A model generated the notes under the pieces. It made no database searches. It was given only the letters and a program-made list of their open reading frames with translations, and was not told the origin of the DNA. Positions 45,771-57,431 of a stretch of DNA of 64,000 nt are shown one piece after another. This DNA is from Guadua angustifolia. Taxonomy: Eukaryota > Streptophyta > Magnoliopsida > Poales > Poaceae. The stretch's first letter is position 1; every line of letters starts with the position of its first letter. A program made the translations under genes and the position numbers. The DNA lies in assembly GCA_036346375.1 (NCBI GenBank), contig CM070506.1, positions 2,542,001 to 2,606,000 of the forward strand, in the 5' to 3' direction.

Positions 45771-46075
45771 GGATGGGAAGAAGGCTTCGCCCCGAAGCCT
45801 CCTTTCCCAGACGCGCCGTGTCAATGTCATTAATTGCGTCAAACGCTGCTGACGGCACGGTGGCCTATTCCTCTGACATCCCTTACCAAACCCGTCGCAG
45901 GCCAGTCACTTCCCGGGCGGACCGGGTGAGGTCATGTTGCGACGTTGATAATGAGGCTTAGGGGTAAGGCTACAGGGACAGGTGTAATAAATGAAGTACC
46001 ACAATGATGACATGTAATAAATAAATCATAGATCAGCGTGATATCACTCTCTTACCTGCCCGAGCCAGCCCAGTC

Positions 46076-46084
46076 TATATAAGG
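46076..46084 (+). promoter_or_regulatory. TATA box of the element C LTR
   Basis: TATATAAGG, about 310 bases before the LTR end, would set the start of the genomic RNA. Confidence 0.7.
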
Positions 46085-46383
46085 GGGCTCTGGTGCATGG
46101 GGAGGGGGTTTTTAGCAGAAGAAAACAAAAAGCAAAAGAAAAGAGCATTGTAACCATTCCCACATACATCAGCAAAGATTTAGCAGGATGTAGGGTTGTT
46201 ACCCACACTAGGGGCCCGAACCTGGGTATATTGGTGTGTTCTTTGAACATTGTTATGTTCTTTGATCTGTTGATCCCAGGACCCCTCAAGGGAGAGCAAT
46301 TAGGGTGTCCGGTCGCGAGGACGCCCTCTAACCGAACTTTACTCTCCATCCCCGGAGGGCCTGTAAGGTGAAATACGTCGACA

Positions 46384-46400
46384 GGCGCCCTAGGTAGGGG
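46384..46400 (+). other. Primer binding site candidate of element C
   Basis: GGCGCCCTAGGTAGGGG follows the LTR end directly. The GGCGCC start is common at this place in grass gypsy elements. Which tRNA pairs with it I did not establish. Confidence 0.5.
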
Positions 46401-46579
46401 AGTAGCGGTTGGCTCACTCTGCCGCCCCCGGTGGGTCCTGATCTTCTGTTGAAGAGAACCACGCATCTGGAGATGGTAGGTTCGCTCTCGTAGCAACAAG
46501 AGGCGGCGGAAGCTAGCGTTCCCGCCGAACAAGGGATCCTCTCACTCCACCCCCATAGGGAGGCAGCGGTGCCCCCCTG

Positions 46580-47975
46580 GTGGCGGCGGAGCATCCGGTT
46601 CGGCGACGGTTGGCCATGGAGGCGGTCACCCCGGCCCAGAACCTCCACGCGGTCCGTCTCTTGGACCACCCTCCGGTGGAACTAGCAAGAGACACCCCAG
46701 CACGCCGTGGCTTCGGGACATTGCTAGCCTCATCGACGTGGCCCAGCTCCATGTGGGGATGCCCGACAGGTCAGGTACTGTCGGTGCTCCTCAGGCAAGG
46801 GTGCGTGTTGACCGCACCCAAGCTTCCGGCCACCCGAGCGGGAAGCGCTCTGGCCACGAAGGCCAGAGCAAAGGAAAGGGCGCGCAAGATGCGGGTCCCG
46901 GTTCTGCTGGGAGCCGCGAGGACATATGGGTTCATCTGAAGAAGCATCGCCGGCGGTGTGGCGATGATCTGTGTGATCACCTGCAGCACCGTCATGCCCA
47001 AGGGCAAGGCCGCGACAGGTGGATGGCCCCTGAGGACAAGAGCTTCTCCCGTGACTCTCACTTGCGGAGCAAGGAGGAGGTCCACTCCTCTGATTCTTTG
47101 GGGAGTCGCGATCCGCACTCCCCGGCATAGTCTCCGGGCCAGGGTTCAGGTGGACGGCATGGCTCCCCCTACGGCGTCGGATGCCATGCGTTTTCCGCAG
47201 GCTGCGCCATGGCGTGGCGTGGCCGAAGGTTCGCCCGGCATCCCTGGAGAAGTACGACGGCACCACCAACCCTGAAGAATTCTTGCAGATCTACACAACG
47301 GTGGTGCGGGCCGCTGGTGGGTCCGAAAAGGCCATGGCCAACTACTTCCCAACAGCCTTGATGGGGTCTGCCCGGTCCTGGCTGTTAAACCTCCCGCGAG
47401 GATCGGTACACTCGTGGGAGGAGTTGTGCGGCCTTTTCGTCGCCAATTTCAAGGGCTCATACACACAACTGGGCGTGGAGGACGATCTCCATGCCCTTGA
47501 GAAGGAAAGAGGGGAATCGTTACGCGACTTCATCCGACGATTCTGCCATTGTCGCAACACGATCCCCCGGATTTCTGAGCAGTCGGTAGTCATCGCCTTT
47601 TGGAGAGGCGTTCGGGACCACAAGATGCGGGAGAAGATGGCCACCCGCACCATCACCACTACCTCCGAGCTTTTTTCCCTGGTGCATAAGTGCGTGAGAG
47701 CGGCGGAAGCTCGGGGCCGGTGCCAGGTCACGCCGACGGCCGTGGTGGAGATGAAGCCGGTGAACAAGAAGGTGAAGAGGCGCGAGGCGGTTGAGACCAG
47801 GCGGGTCCTGACCACCGAGCGCGAGCATACGGACGTCAAGCCGCGGGGACGTGACCGCCGGAGTCAGAGAGACGACCGCAGCAAGGAGAAGGAGGGCAGG
47901 CACTACTGCCCGATCCACCGGTCCAGCACCCACAACTTGGCCAGCTTCCAGGTTTTGAATAACATGGTGGAGTAG
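46580..47975 (+). pseudogene. gag of element C, with frameshifts
   Basis: The N-terminal part (about 46580-47130) is split over frames. From 47181 to 47975 a single frame carries the Retrotrans_gag domain: LEKYDGTTNPEEFLQIYTTV, FPTALMGSARSWLLNLPRGS, WEELCGLFVANFKGSY and ESLRDFIRRFCHCRNTIP. It continues into a basic R/D/K-rich tail and HYCPIHRSSTHN, which replaces a classical zinc knuckle. The product would form the particle shell and bind the RNA. The frame stops at a TAG at 47973; downstream sequence continues the polyprotein. Confidence 0.85.
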
Positions 47976-48054
47976 CAGCTCAAGGAGCGCAACCCCCTCG
48001 ATGATGACCAAGACGAAGATCCTACCCCGCTGGCCTTCTAGCAGGTAGACCACA

Positions 48055-48830
48055 CCATGGCGTACATCCACGGTGGCTCGGCCATCTACCCCTCCAACAC
48101 GACATATAAACGGTTGATGAGGGAGGTATGCGCCACGGTGCCGAGCTCAGAGGCATGTCGGATGCTGAAGTGGTAGGAGGAGCCGATCACCTTCAGTCGG
48201 GCCGACCACCCTGAGAGCACTGCCGGCCTGGGTCACCTTTCGATCATGGTTTCGCCCACGATCCGGAACGTGAAGCTTGGGCGAGTGCTAGTGGATGGAG
48301 GGAGCTCCATTAACCTCCTGTCCTCCAAGGCATTCTGGACACTTCAGATATCCCGGCAGGAGTTGCGCCCGGCCTTGCCTTTTTATGGAGTTACCCCGGG
48401 GGCTGGCTCGGTGCCCCTGGGCCAAGTGCGCCTCCCCATCACCTTCGGGGAGGAAAGCAACTACCATACGGAGATGGTAGATTTCGAAGTTGTCGACTTC
48501 GACCTCCCGTACAACGCCTTGCTTGGCCGACCGGCGTTGGCCAAGTTCATGGCGGTGACCCACTATACCTACATGGTGGTGAAGATGCCGGGGCCTGGTG
48601 GCCCCATAGTCGTCGCGATGGACCCACTAGAGGCCTTGAGTTGCCACAAGCACGCGCTGGACCTGGCCGGCACCACCTGTGCAAGGCAGGCTGATGCCTT
48701 CTATCCGGGAGCCCCTCCGGCGAAGTCCCATGCCTCGCCCGACTCTACTAGCGAGGTTAAGGTGGTCTCCCTGAGCGTGGGCGAGCCCGGGAAGACCATC
48801 AACATTGGCGCCAGCCTTAGCGCCAAATAG
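48055..48830 (+). pseudogene. Aspartic protease region of element C
   Basis: The region holds VLVDGGSSINLLSSKAF (the catalytic D in DGGSS, at about 48286-48300) and FDLPYNALLGRP (flap/ALLGRP part, near 48520), typical of gypsy pol proteases of the DGGS type. An in-frame TAG lies near 48174. The enzyme would cut the polyprotein. The frame stops at a TAG near 48828. Confidence 0.85.
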
Positions 48831-48839
48831 GAAGACGCG

Positions 48840-50190
48840 CTCGTCACCTTCCTCGGTCTAACTCCGACGTGTTTGCTTGGCAACCGTCTGACATGACTGG
48901 GGTCCCTAGGGACGTGATCGAGCACCGACTGACAACGCTCCTAGGAGTGTGCCCGGTCCGACAAAAGGTCTAGAGACAGGAAGCAGAGCGGCAAGATGCC
49001 ATTCGGGAGGAGGTAGAGAAGCTGCTGCACGCAGGGATTGTTAGGGAAGTCCTCACCCTGAGTGGCTTGCCAACCCTGTGCTTGTCAAGAAATCCAACGG
49101 GAAGTGGCGGATGTGTGTCGACTTCACCGACCTCAACAAGGCCTGCCCGAAGGATCCCTACCCGCTGTCGTGCGTCGATCTTATCGTCGACTCCACGGCG
49201 GGATATGAGCTGCTGTACTTTCTGGACGCGTACTTTGGGTACCACCAGATTAGCATGGCAGTAGAAGACGAGGAAAAAACCGCTTTGGTAACCCCCATGG
49301 GCGTTTATTGCTATATCAGAATGGCTTTTGGATTAAAGAATGCTAGTTCTACTTATCAACGTGCCATGCATATTTCTTTCCATCCGCAGATTGGGCGAAA
49401 TCTTGAGGTGTATGTCGATGACTTGGTTGTAAAGTTTAAGAAGAGCGAAGAACTGATCGAAGACCTGGAGGAGACCTTCGATAACCTCCAAAATAATTGT
49501 TTAAAGCTCAACCCCAAGAAATGTGTGTTCGGCGTACCCTCTGGGAAGCTGTTAGGATTCCTCATGTCTAGCCAGGGCATTGAGGCCAATCCTGACAAGA
49601 TAGCGACCATCGAGCATATGAAGCCGCCGGTTCGGCTCAAGCAGGTGCAGTGCCTTGCTGGTCGCCTGGCATCCCTCGGGCGGTTCATCGCCTGTTTGGG
49701 AGAAACGAGCTTGCCCATATTCAAGCTGCTGAAGAAGACTAGCCACTTTGAGTGGACTAAGGAGGCTCAACGAGCGTTCGAAAACTTGAAGCAGTACCTC
49801 TCCTCCCCACCAGAGCTGGTCGCCCCCAACCTAGGCCAACCATTACTTCTATACATCGCTGCTACCCCTGCGGTGGTGAGCGCAGTACTAGTGGCGGAGA
49901 GGGAGGGTGTCGAGAAGGCAGTCTACTACGTCAGCAAGGTGCTACACAAAGCGGAGACTCGGTACCCACAAGCGCAAAAGATGCTGTACGTCGACCTAGT
50001 GGCATCCAGGAAGCTGCGGCACTACTTCCAAGGGCGAGAGATCACTGTGGTCACTGCCTATCCTTTGCGGGAGATCCTTCACAACCGGGAAGCCGAAGGC
50101 CGTGTCGCCAAGTAATCAGTGGAGTTGGGGGAATTCTACCTCAAGTTTATACCCTGCACCGCCATCAAAAGCCAGAAACTGGCGGAGTTC
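48840..50190 (+). pseudogene. Reverse transcriptase region of element C
   Basis: After a frameshift near 49050 the frame is open to 50115. It reads LVKKSNGKWRMCVDFTDLNK, FLDAYFGYHQISM (the F-L-D-A motif A), MAFGLKNASSTYQRAM (motif B) and LEVYVDDLVVK (catalytic YVDD, near 49410-49440). The thumb/connection follows (GRLASLGRFIACLGE), then the start of an RNase H-like domain (YYVSKVLHKAETRYPQ). TAA at 50113 breaks the frame. All catalytic Asp residues are present, and this is the best preserved enzyme region of the element. Confidence 0.9.
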
Positions 50191-50690
50191 ATTGCGAGTG
50201 GACTCCCGTTGCTCCTGAAGCTGAAGAAATACCCGCGCCTTCTCCTTGGACCTTATTCTTCGACGGCTCTTTCAGACTAGAAGGCGCGGGAGCTGGGATT
50301 GTCCTGGTCTCCCCGACCGGTGACATCCTTCAGTATGTGGTCGTCCTAGACTTCAAGGCCACCAACAACATCGCCGAATACGAGAGCCTGCTGGCGGGGC
50401 TACGCGCCGCCTCGGCTTTAGGCGTCCGATGCCTCCAAGTAAAAGGTGACTCCCTGCTGGTCATCAATCAGGCCCGAAAGGAGTTTCAATGTTCTGAACC
50501 TACCATGGCCACGTACTTGGCGAAGGTCAGAAAGATGGAACACCACTTCGAAGAACTGGGATATATCCATATCCCTCGACGTGACAACCATATGGCGGAC
50601 GAGCTTTCACAACTCGCGTCATCAAGATCTACTGTTCCACCGGGGTCTTTGAAGAAAGACTATCGCGACTGTTCGTCGCAACCCCTGGAC
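50190..50690 (+). pseudogene. RNase H (RVT_3 type) region of element C, truncated
   Basis: In another frame than RT: WTLFFDGSFRLEGAGAGIVL (first catalytic Asp), NNIAEYESLLAGLRAA (Glu), VKGDSLLVINQARKEF (Asp) and HIPRRDNHMADELSQLASS (His/Asp). It then runs into GVFEERLSRLF and ends at the junction near 50690. The DEDD residues are visible. The second RNase H-like domain and its position fit Tat-like gypsy elements. No integrase follows. Confidence 0.85.
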
Positions 50691-50699
50691 ATAGAGGGG

Positions 50700-50845
50700 A
50701 CGACGGTGCAGCTGTCTCGACCTTCGGTTCAGGGAGGGACAAAGACGACGACCGGATGAGCAACACATGGTAGATCTAGTGGCCATGCCCCATGCACGCG
50801 CTTCAATCCCAACGGCACACGCAGAAGGTTCTAACGACCGAGGTC
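50700..50845 (-). repeat. Fragment of the 3' LTR of element B
   Basis: AAGACGACGACCGGATGAGC and the following blocks (GTGGTAGATCTAG-like, CGCGCTTCAATCCCAACGGC, GGTTCTAACG) match 60967-61107 of the other LTR with few differences. It is joined directly to pol on one side and to element C on the other. Confidence 0.8.
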
Positions 50846-53700
50846 TTCCTGCAACTCGATAGCTTCTAACGGCGTCTGCTCTGTTGGCACTCTGAGACAC
50901 TTCTTGAGCTGCGACACACGAAACACATCATGGACTCCTGCTAATGACTGTGGTAACTCCAACTGATACGCAACCTCTCCTCGACGGCTTAGGATTTTGA
51001 ACGGTCCAACGAACCTGGGTGCAAGCTCTTAACATAACCTCCAAAAATCTGATTAAACCATTTTGTTTGACCATCGGTATGCGGATGATAACTGTACTGA
51101 AATTCAAGCGAGTTCTCATTGCTTTATGTTTCTTGTTCTAAAACCTCGAGATAAATTGGATACCTCTATCAGACACAATCTTCTTGGGCACCTCATGCGA
51201 TCCTCAATCCACGACATATCTGAGATCGCCAAATGATCTTTTGAATACGTAGTCTTCAGTGGTATGAAACGAGCAACTTTGGTAAGGCAATCAACGATGA
51301 TTCATACGGAATCATATCCTTTTTGAGTTATGGGAAAATCCTCACCACTATAGATCCTTTTACTGGTTTGCCTCCTACTTCCCCTCAGGGATCTGTGCGA
51401 CTGTAACGAACCAACAAGTCACCAATGCATTGCCTTTATTCTTTGACCCACATCACATAGGGCATCCTATCCAATAGCTTCGCTCTTCATTTTAGACCAC
51501 CAATGCTTTTTCTTTAGACCTCATTACATCTTGGCACTTTCTGGATGAATCGAATACTTAGAATCATGGGTTTTCTCAAGTATCATCTGCTTAGGATCTT
51601 CCTATCTGGCACACTGGTTCGGCCTTAAATCCTCATGGTATCCTAATCGCTCAAAATTCTACTTCTTGGCTAAGCCTTCTTCTTTCCTTGACTTGATTTT
51701 GTATTTCTTCTCCCTTTGAATTTCCTGTGATCTGATCTTCTAATGTTGGTTTTATTTCCAAGGCAGCTATGAAACTGTGTCGAATGATCTCTGATTTCGG
51801 CCTCTCGAATTCTTTGCATAACCCTGGTTGATCACTCATTATCAACATATTTGCCTTCAGGTCTCATAACTCAAACATCGACTACCACATTGGCCTTACT
51901 AGAATGCCCATGGATTCTGACACTAGAATCTTCGATCATTTCCAGCCATTTTCTTCGTTCCATATTAAGGTCTGACTGAGTAAATATATAATTTAGACTC
52001 TTATGATTCACATCTATTTTCGTTGAGATAGTGACACCATTTTTTTAATTGCGCACTACGACAGCTAACCCCAAGTCATGCGTAGGGTAATTCTCTTCAT
52101 GCTATCTCAATTGCCTCATCGTATAGGCAACAACCTTGCCATTGTACGCCGATTCACATCTCGGATCATGTCTAGAAGCAACACCATATATGTCGAAACT
52201 GCTCCGCACAGCTGGTAATTCTACACAGGTGTTGATGTTAACCACTTTCTTCAACTTTCGAAAACTCTTTTCACACCCTGGCGTCCATGCAACCTTTTCT
52301 CTTCAACAGTCGCATAAGAGGTCTAGTTGTTGTCGAAAATCCTTCTATGAACCAGCGATAATATCTTGCCATTCCCAGAACTTCGAATCTAAGTAACGAA
52401 CTTTGGTTGCTTCCAATGTAACACAACTTCCACCTTGCTTGGCTCAACAACAACTCCTTTAGCAGTCTTTGCATGGCTAACGAGATTCAACCTTTTTCTT
52501 CCAGAAATCACACTTGTTGAACTTAGCGTACGACTGCTGCTCTCGCAATCTTTCCAAAACCAATTTAACATGTTCTGCATGTTCTTCTCTTGTCTTAGAG
52601 TATACTAGAATGTCATCTATATGGCAATAAGGAATTTATCCAAATAATCTATAAACACCTTAGTCATCATGTTCATGAAGTATGCGGGGGCATTGGTCAA
52701 TCCAGGAGATATAGCCAAAACTCCTACTGTCCATATCGCGTAGAGAACGCAATCCTAGAAACATCCTTCACATGACTCCTCAATTGATGATAGCTTAATC
52801 AAAGATTTATCCTGGAGAAATTCTAGCTCCACTCAACTGTCCAAACACGTTGTCGATCTTGGTATTGGATACTTGTTTTCGATCTTTTCTTCATTTAGAG
52901 CATGATTCAGTGCACTCTCCCGATCTTCCATTTTCCTTTTTGATAAACAAGAGCTCCCATAGTAACGCACTGAGTCTTCTCAAAACTCTTCCTAGTAACT
53001 CTTCGATATGCTTTTCCATTTCCCACTAATCCCTTAGTAGACATTTGACATGGTCTTTTCGCTATTGGTGCTGTACCAGGCACTAATTCACCCACGAACT
53101 TGATCTCTCGATATGACGGCATACCAGGCAAATTCTTGAAAAATATATCATGGTATTCTCTGACAACTGGTGCATCTTCTAATTGGCAAATTCCACACTA
53201 TTATCCATCAGCTGACTAACATGAACTGTTATCACTTGAAACCCTTTTTTCTCACATTCAGGGTTTTAAATCGATATACATTTCACCAAAATAGTCTTAT
53301 GTCTGAGCATCCAACTAATTTCAAGAATAACCTAAATATCCAACAATATGATTTGCTTGGAACTCTACTCTCTCAATAAGCACTAAATTCTCAACATCCT
53401 GGGATAAATCTAGCACAACTGAGCACTTATTGACAATGACAAATCCTTTGGCTAACAAGCTCACGCTGGTTACCACTAAACTAGCCACCATTGCACATGT
53501 ATCATTTTCAGGTGAACCATAAACACAGGAATACTCTTAGAGAAACATCTAACTCATCATTTTACATTATTGCTTTTCATTCCAATACTCTGTATACCAA
53601 TGTATCAACCATTTCTGCTTTATTTCTTTTGACAAGGAAACCTTTACATGGAATTCATCACTAATCTTTTTACTTTGCAAGTAGGGTTACGACGTTGCAC
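50846..53700 (-). pseudogene. Decayed pol (RT, RNase H, integrase) of element B
   Basis: Minus-strand pieces in order: FVGELVPGTAPIAKRPCQMS (start of RT, near 53050-53110); SKVEVVLHWKQPKFVT and ARYYRWFIEGFSTTTRPL (the RT-RNase H connection, 52310-52440); TLEDQITGNSKGEEIQNQVK with EFERPKSEI (linker before the integrase zinc finger, 51660-51850); and IIRIPMVKQNGL with FLEVMLRAC (degenerate form of the integrase HPQTDGQTE...MLRAC stretch, 51020-51110). Last comes a PLEAIELQEDL-type C-terminal tail at 50850-50890. Stops and frameshifts are so many that none of the catalytic centres is intact. Confidence 0.8.
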
Positions 53701-53709
53701 TAAGTAAAA

Positions 53710-55171
53710 TTATGACTCCTGACTTCCTTGATTTAGCATTGGCGCTAGGGCTTCAACAGGGACGGAGTTAAAATTGACTTGAGCCAACGTGATTGCTTTC
53801 TTTTGAGGGCATTTATTGGCAAAATGCTCAGGTTTGTGGCAAATATAGCAGAGTCTAGGGTGAACTTTCTTTCTTGAGTATTCGTTGACCGGAATAATGT
53901 CCTTGATTAGACGCCTTTTCTTCAATTGGTACTCTGGGCAAATTTCTCTGGCAACTTCACCGCTCACTCTAGGCGTTATGTACCGGACTGAGGTAACTTC
54001 TGGTACATCATGGCTGTAGGAAATACTTGTTCGCTCTGTGGGCATTGCTTAACAAAATGGCCTTCTTCTTGACAGTAGTAGCACAACTGTCTGCATCGTT
54101 TTGCCTTGATGGGTGCAACTGTATACTTATCATTGTCCCTCTTATAATTCAAGGCCGGTTGCTTCAGAGGGCACTCTCTAGACCAATGACCTTCTTTATC
54201 ACACAAGAAACATGCCGTTGGTGATTGCCACTCACTGCCTTCCCGATTAAGGTCGACAGGTTCAGGAGGGTGCGTTTTTAATTCTCCAAGCGACGTCTCC
54301 TGTGCAGCTAACTTTCCCCCTCTTATTGATAATTCTCGAGCAACTAGGGTCCGTAGATTCTTCCGTTGATGCTGGATTATGGCAGTAACTATCGGATCCT
54401 GGGGACACTGAGGTGGGCAATGTTCTCGTCCTTCACAAAAGTAACATGTGATGTTGCTCATAGGACATTCTCCAGGAGAATGGCTTCCTTCACAACTGGA
54501 GCAATTGATTGCATGCTCGTCAGCGGTATGTCCTATTTCTCCACAGTGAATGCACGCTCGATCTTCTGTCTTGTTTGGCTGACAGCACTTCATAGAACAA
54601 TGTCTAGATTTTGAACAAGGTGCCAGGGTAGCGTCCTTCTCTGAATTCACTATGACCATACCATTCCTTGGTGGACCAGAGTCATGAAAAACAGCAATAA
54701 ATTCATTCCAAGTGATATTCTGTGGGGCTTCATGGTTAGCACAATAGCCTTTCCACCATTCAACGGCAACTCCTCGTAACTGATATGAAGCATACAAGAC
54801 CTTCTCATCACTTCTGCACTGAGCTATGAGTAGCTTCCTTTTAATGGTCTTGAGCCAATCTTCTGCTTTCGAAGGTGAAACATTTCCTGAAAACGTTGGC
54901 GGACGAGTCCTTATGAATTCTGATAACCTTGAGTCAGCACAGGGATCATTGATAACATTTCGAGATGCTTTACTGACATCAGCTTGATTGGTCATATTTT
55001 GTATTTGCTTCATCATTGCCTACATTAACTGAGTCTGAGTAGCCAAAAACTCTCTAAAACTCTGCATATCTATCTGTGTAGTGATGGTTGAAGAACTAAT
55101 CCATCCTTGGAGTTTCCACTGAGTTGATTTCCACTTCCACTGGCTCCATTGCTATCACTAATCTGAACCAT
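53710..55171 (-). pseudogene. gag of element B with about six CCHC-type zinc knuckles
   Basis: The likely start codon is at 55171 (MVQISDSNGASGSGNQLSG); a stop follows, and the long frame is 55016-53976. The N-terminal gag core is present only in part (RPPTFSGNVSPSKAEDWLK; YASYQLRGVAVEWWKGYC; ITWNEFIAVFH) and jumps to DSGPPRNGM, an internal deletion. Then come the knuckles CIHCGEIGHTADEH, CSSCEGSHSPGEC, CYFCEGREHCPPQC, CFLCDKEGHWSREC and CYYCQEEGHFVKQC. After a frameshift near 54000, CYICHKPEHFANKC is in the frame 54045-53710. The product would bind the genomic RNA. The many knuckles are unusual, since most gypsy gags have one or two. Confidence 0.85.
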
Positions 55172-55229
55172 CTGCTTGATTACCTCAAAGGGGTTAGGGA
55201 AGAGGGAAAGAGCATAGGTAAGGAGCAAG
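55172..55229 (-). other. gag leader piece between gag start and LINE insertion
   Basis: Short segment of element B upstream of gag. It is continuous with 56848 onward if the LINE and one copy of its target duplication are removed. Confidence 0.6.
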
Positions 55230-55244
55230 AATCCTAACACAGGG
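55230..55244. repeat. Target site duplication of the LINE (left copy)
   Basis: AATCCTAACACAGGG, identical to 56833-56847. Confidence 0.93.
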
Positions 55245-56832
55245 CAATGATAATGGCGCACTTTTTCTGGAATGATAATGGCCAAAAAAATCGTTATCAC
55301 TTAGCTAATTGGCAGTTGATTGCTCAGAAAAAAGAATATGGAGGTCTAGGTATCCCAGATCTAAGAAATTTAAATTTGTGCTTGCTGGCCTCGTGGGTTT
55401 CTAGATATTACTTGAGGCAAAATAGCCTCTGGAGGCAGATTGTTGACACTAAGTATAAGACTCATGATCCTAACCTTTTCTGTTGTCCTAATGATAAAGC
55501 TTCTCCCTTTTGGAAAGGTGTGCTCTGGGCAGCTAGAGCTGCTAAAATGGGTTACATGTGGAAGATTGGTAATGGTAGAAGTGTCAGATTCTGGGAAGAC
55601 CATTGGTTTGGCACTTCTAGTTTAGCTATTCAATTTTGGCCTTTGTATGTTATTTCCGTGCAGAAAAATATTTCAGTTAAGGAGGCTTGGGATGGTGTGA
55701 ATCTGAGACTTTCTTTTAGAAGGAATGTTTCGGAGGCTAATGAACATGTGGCAGGATTTAGTGAGTATAGCTGAATCCATTGTCTTTAGGGAGGATTGTG
55801 ATTCTATTATCTGGCAATGTGAGTCGAGAGGGATTTATACAGTTCAATCTCTTTATGCTGTTATTAGTTTCCGAGGAATCCAACCTATGTTTATCCCTGC
55901 TGTGTGGAAGATCAATGTTCCTCCAAGAATCCATGTTTTCCATTGGCCTTTGGCTAACAATAGATTGATGACTAGAGATAATCTAAGTAAAAGGCAAAAA
56001 GTGGATGATATGTCTTGTTTGTTTTGCACAGACTCTGAGACCATTTCTTATTTATTCTTCGCTTGTTGTGTTAGTAAGGCGGTTTGGCAAGAAATTTCTG
56101 ATATTTTGAAGTTGAAGTTGAAGTTGGGTGATTCTTTTGAGAGTGTGGCTCAATTATGGATTAGTAGAAAAAAGCATACGGTTGTTAATATATGTTCATC
56201 TGCTATGCTCTGGACAATATGGAAGCTGAGGAATTCTTTATGTTTTCAGGGGGAACGATGTAAGGAGGTCCGAGTGGTGCTGGGGCAAATAGCAAGAAGG
56301 TTGAGCAGCTGGCTTGTGTTGTTGAAGGAAGAGCAGAAAGTTCAAGTAGAAGATGTGGCGAAAAGACTGGAAGAAAAAGCCTACTGCATACTGCGATCTT
56401 TGGGGTGGAAGCAAATCCAGATCGTAAAGCTCGGATCATCGAACTGCCAAATCTGGAGGAAGTCTGTTAAGCTTGAATCTGGGAAGCGTTGATTATCTGA
56501 GTTACAGGTGATTCGATCAGTTTAGTCTTTGTCTTGGGTTGGAAAATTACGTGTTTTTGGTGTCGATTCAGATGGCGTTAAAATGGGGAGGAGTTGGTTG
56601 CTTTCAAAACCGGGTGATCTCGGATGATGTAGATAGAGTTTGGTTACGTGTCTAGTTCTCTGTTATTATACCGGAAGTTTTATTCCTTTTCTCTAATGTC
56701 CAGATGGTCAGTGTTGGTCCTGGAGAGTTCCTTTTTTGTGGCGGGTGCGCCTCGAATACGCACAAAGATACAGAATGTAAGGCAGACGTTTTATTCCTGG
56801 AATAAAATAGGGGAAACCCTCTACTCTAAAAA
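55245..56832 (+). mobile_element. 5'-truncated LINE (non-LTR retrotransposon)
   Basis: The insertion is flanked by the 15-bp duplication AATCCTAACACAGGG and ends in a short A-rich tail (CTCTAAAAAA). It contains only the C-terminal part of the LINE reverse transcriptase polyprotein: HLANWQLIAQKKEYGGLGIP, GYMWKIGNGRSVRFWEDHW (55247-55774), and after a one-base frameshift near 55725 the zf-RVT region (WKINVPPRIHVFHWPLANNR; CLFCTDSETISYLFFACCVS) to 56492. In the zf-RVT zinc site the expected His after the Cys pair is Tyr. Reverse transcriptase motifs and endonuclease are missing by 5' truncation, the usual result of target-primed reverse transcription. Confidence 0.95.
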
Positions 56833-56847
56833 AATCCTAACACAGGG
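56833..56847. repeat. Target site duplication of the LINE (right copy)
   Basis: AATCCTAACACAGGG, identical to 55230-55244. Confidence 0.93.
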
Positions 56848-57414
56848 GAGATAGGTTTAACACAATCAACTTAGGCAACTATATTAATATCTTGGTATGG
56901 TTGCTTATGTAAGCCTAAAAGCTTTGCAACACATACTGCACACTCAGCAATCAAGAAGAACCAATTCAACCTAAACACGCAAAACTACCGTCTACATGGG
57001 CGACACTCCTATCTTAGGAAACACGACTCCCACACATGAGTCTCAACTGGCTACTTGAAGTCCCGAGTCTTCTAGCTCTTGAAACGCTTCATTGTTCCAT
57101 TCTTCCATGAGCTTGATGATTCTTTCCGTAATGATCATTATGGTAGCAGCAAGCACTCGATGCCATCTCCTAAAGTGTGGTATATCGTTCTCTACTCAAG
57201 ATAACTCAGGTAAGATTTCAGCTCAATTTAGCAGAGGTAAGAGAAAGAAATTTTAGCAAGGGTAAAGAAGAATTTTTGGTAAGGACAGAAATAGAAGAAT
57301 GAGATAAGTCAAGAACACATTATTCTTCTAGGTTAGGTCTTTCACTTTAGAAAATAATTTTGAAGGACCTATAGGGATGACCAACTATCTAGGGTCAAGA
57401 CCTACAGTCAGTAT
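56848..57414 (-). other. Leader region of element B between primer site and gag
   Basis: On the minus strand a broken frame reads MEEWNNEAFQELEDSGLQVA near 57050-57110, so the polyprotein or an upstream frame may once have begun here. Otherwise untranslated leader. Confidence 0.5.
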
Positions 57415-57427
57415 GGCTCTGATACCA
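57415..57427 (-). other. Primer binding site (initiator tRNA-Met) of element B
   Basis: The minus strand reads TGGTATCAGAGCC, complementary to the 3' end of initiator methionine tRNA, the standard primer of many plant LTR retrotransposons. It stands four bases after the LTR end (57432). Confidence 0.92.
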
Positions 57428-57431
57428 CTTT

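Larger units (their letters stand above)
45161..46383 (+). repeat. 5' LTR of element C
   Basis: Starts TGTCGGCGTAC and ends TACGTCGACA (TGTCG...CGACA), 1223 bp. It contains a GC-rich minisatellite (45200-45770), a TATA box at 46076 and a transcribed leader. It is directly followed by a primer-site-like sequence. Confidence 0.85.
45161..50690 (+). mobile_element. Ty3/gypsy retrotransposon, plus strand, 3' end missing (element C)
   Basis: 5' LTR at 45161-46383, primer site, gag, protease, reverse transcriptase and RNase H follow in order. Integrase and 3' LTR are absent. The RNase H region runs out near 50690, where sequence of another gypsy element in opposite orientation begins. The order PR-RT-RH and the protein wording (DGGSS, YVDD, NNIAEYE) are of Ty3/gypsy type, most like the non-chromodomain elements with an extra-long polyprotein (Tat-like), which is a tentative placement. 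The putative 5-bp duplication ATAGC at 45156-45160 has no partner. Confidence 0.9.

Noticed and set aside
45205..45860. Open frames of 137-215 residues on both strands in the LTR
   Set aside because: They are made by a GC-rich minisatellite whose unit has no stops; periodic low-complexity translation and no known protein.
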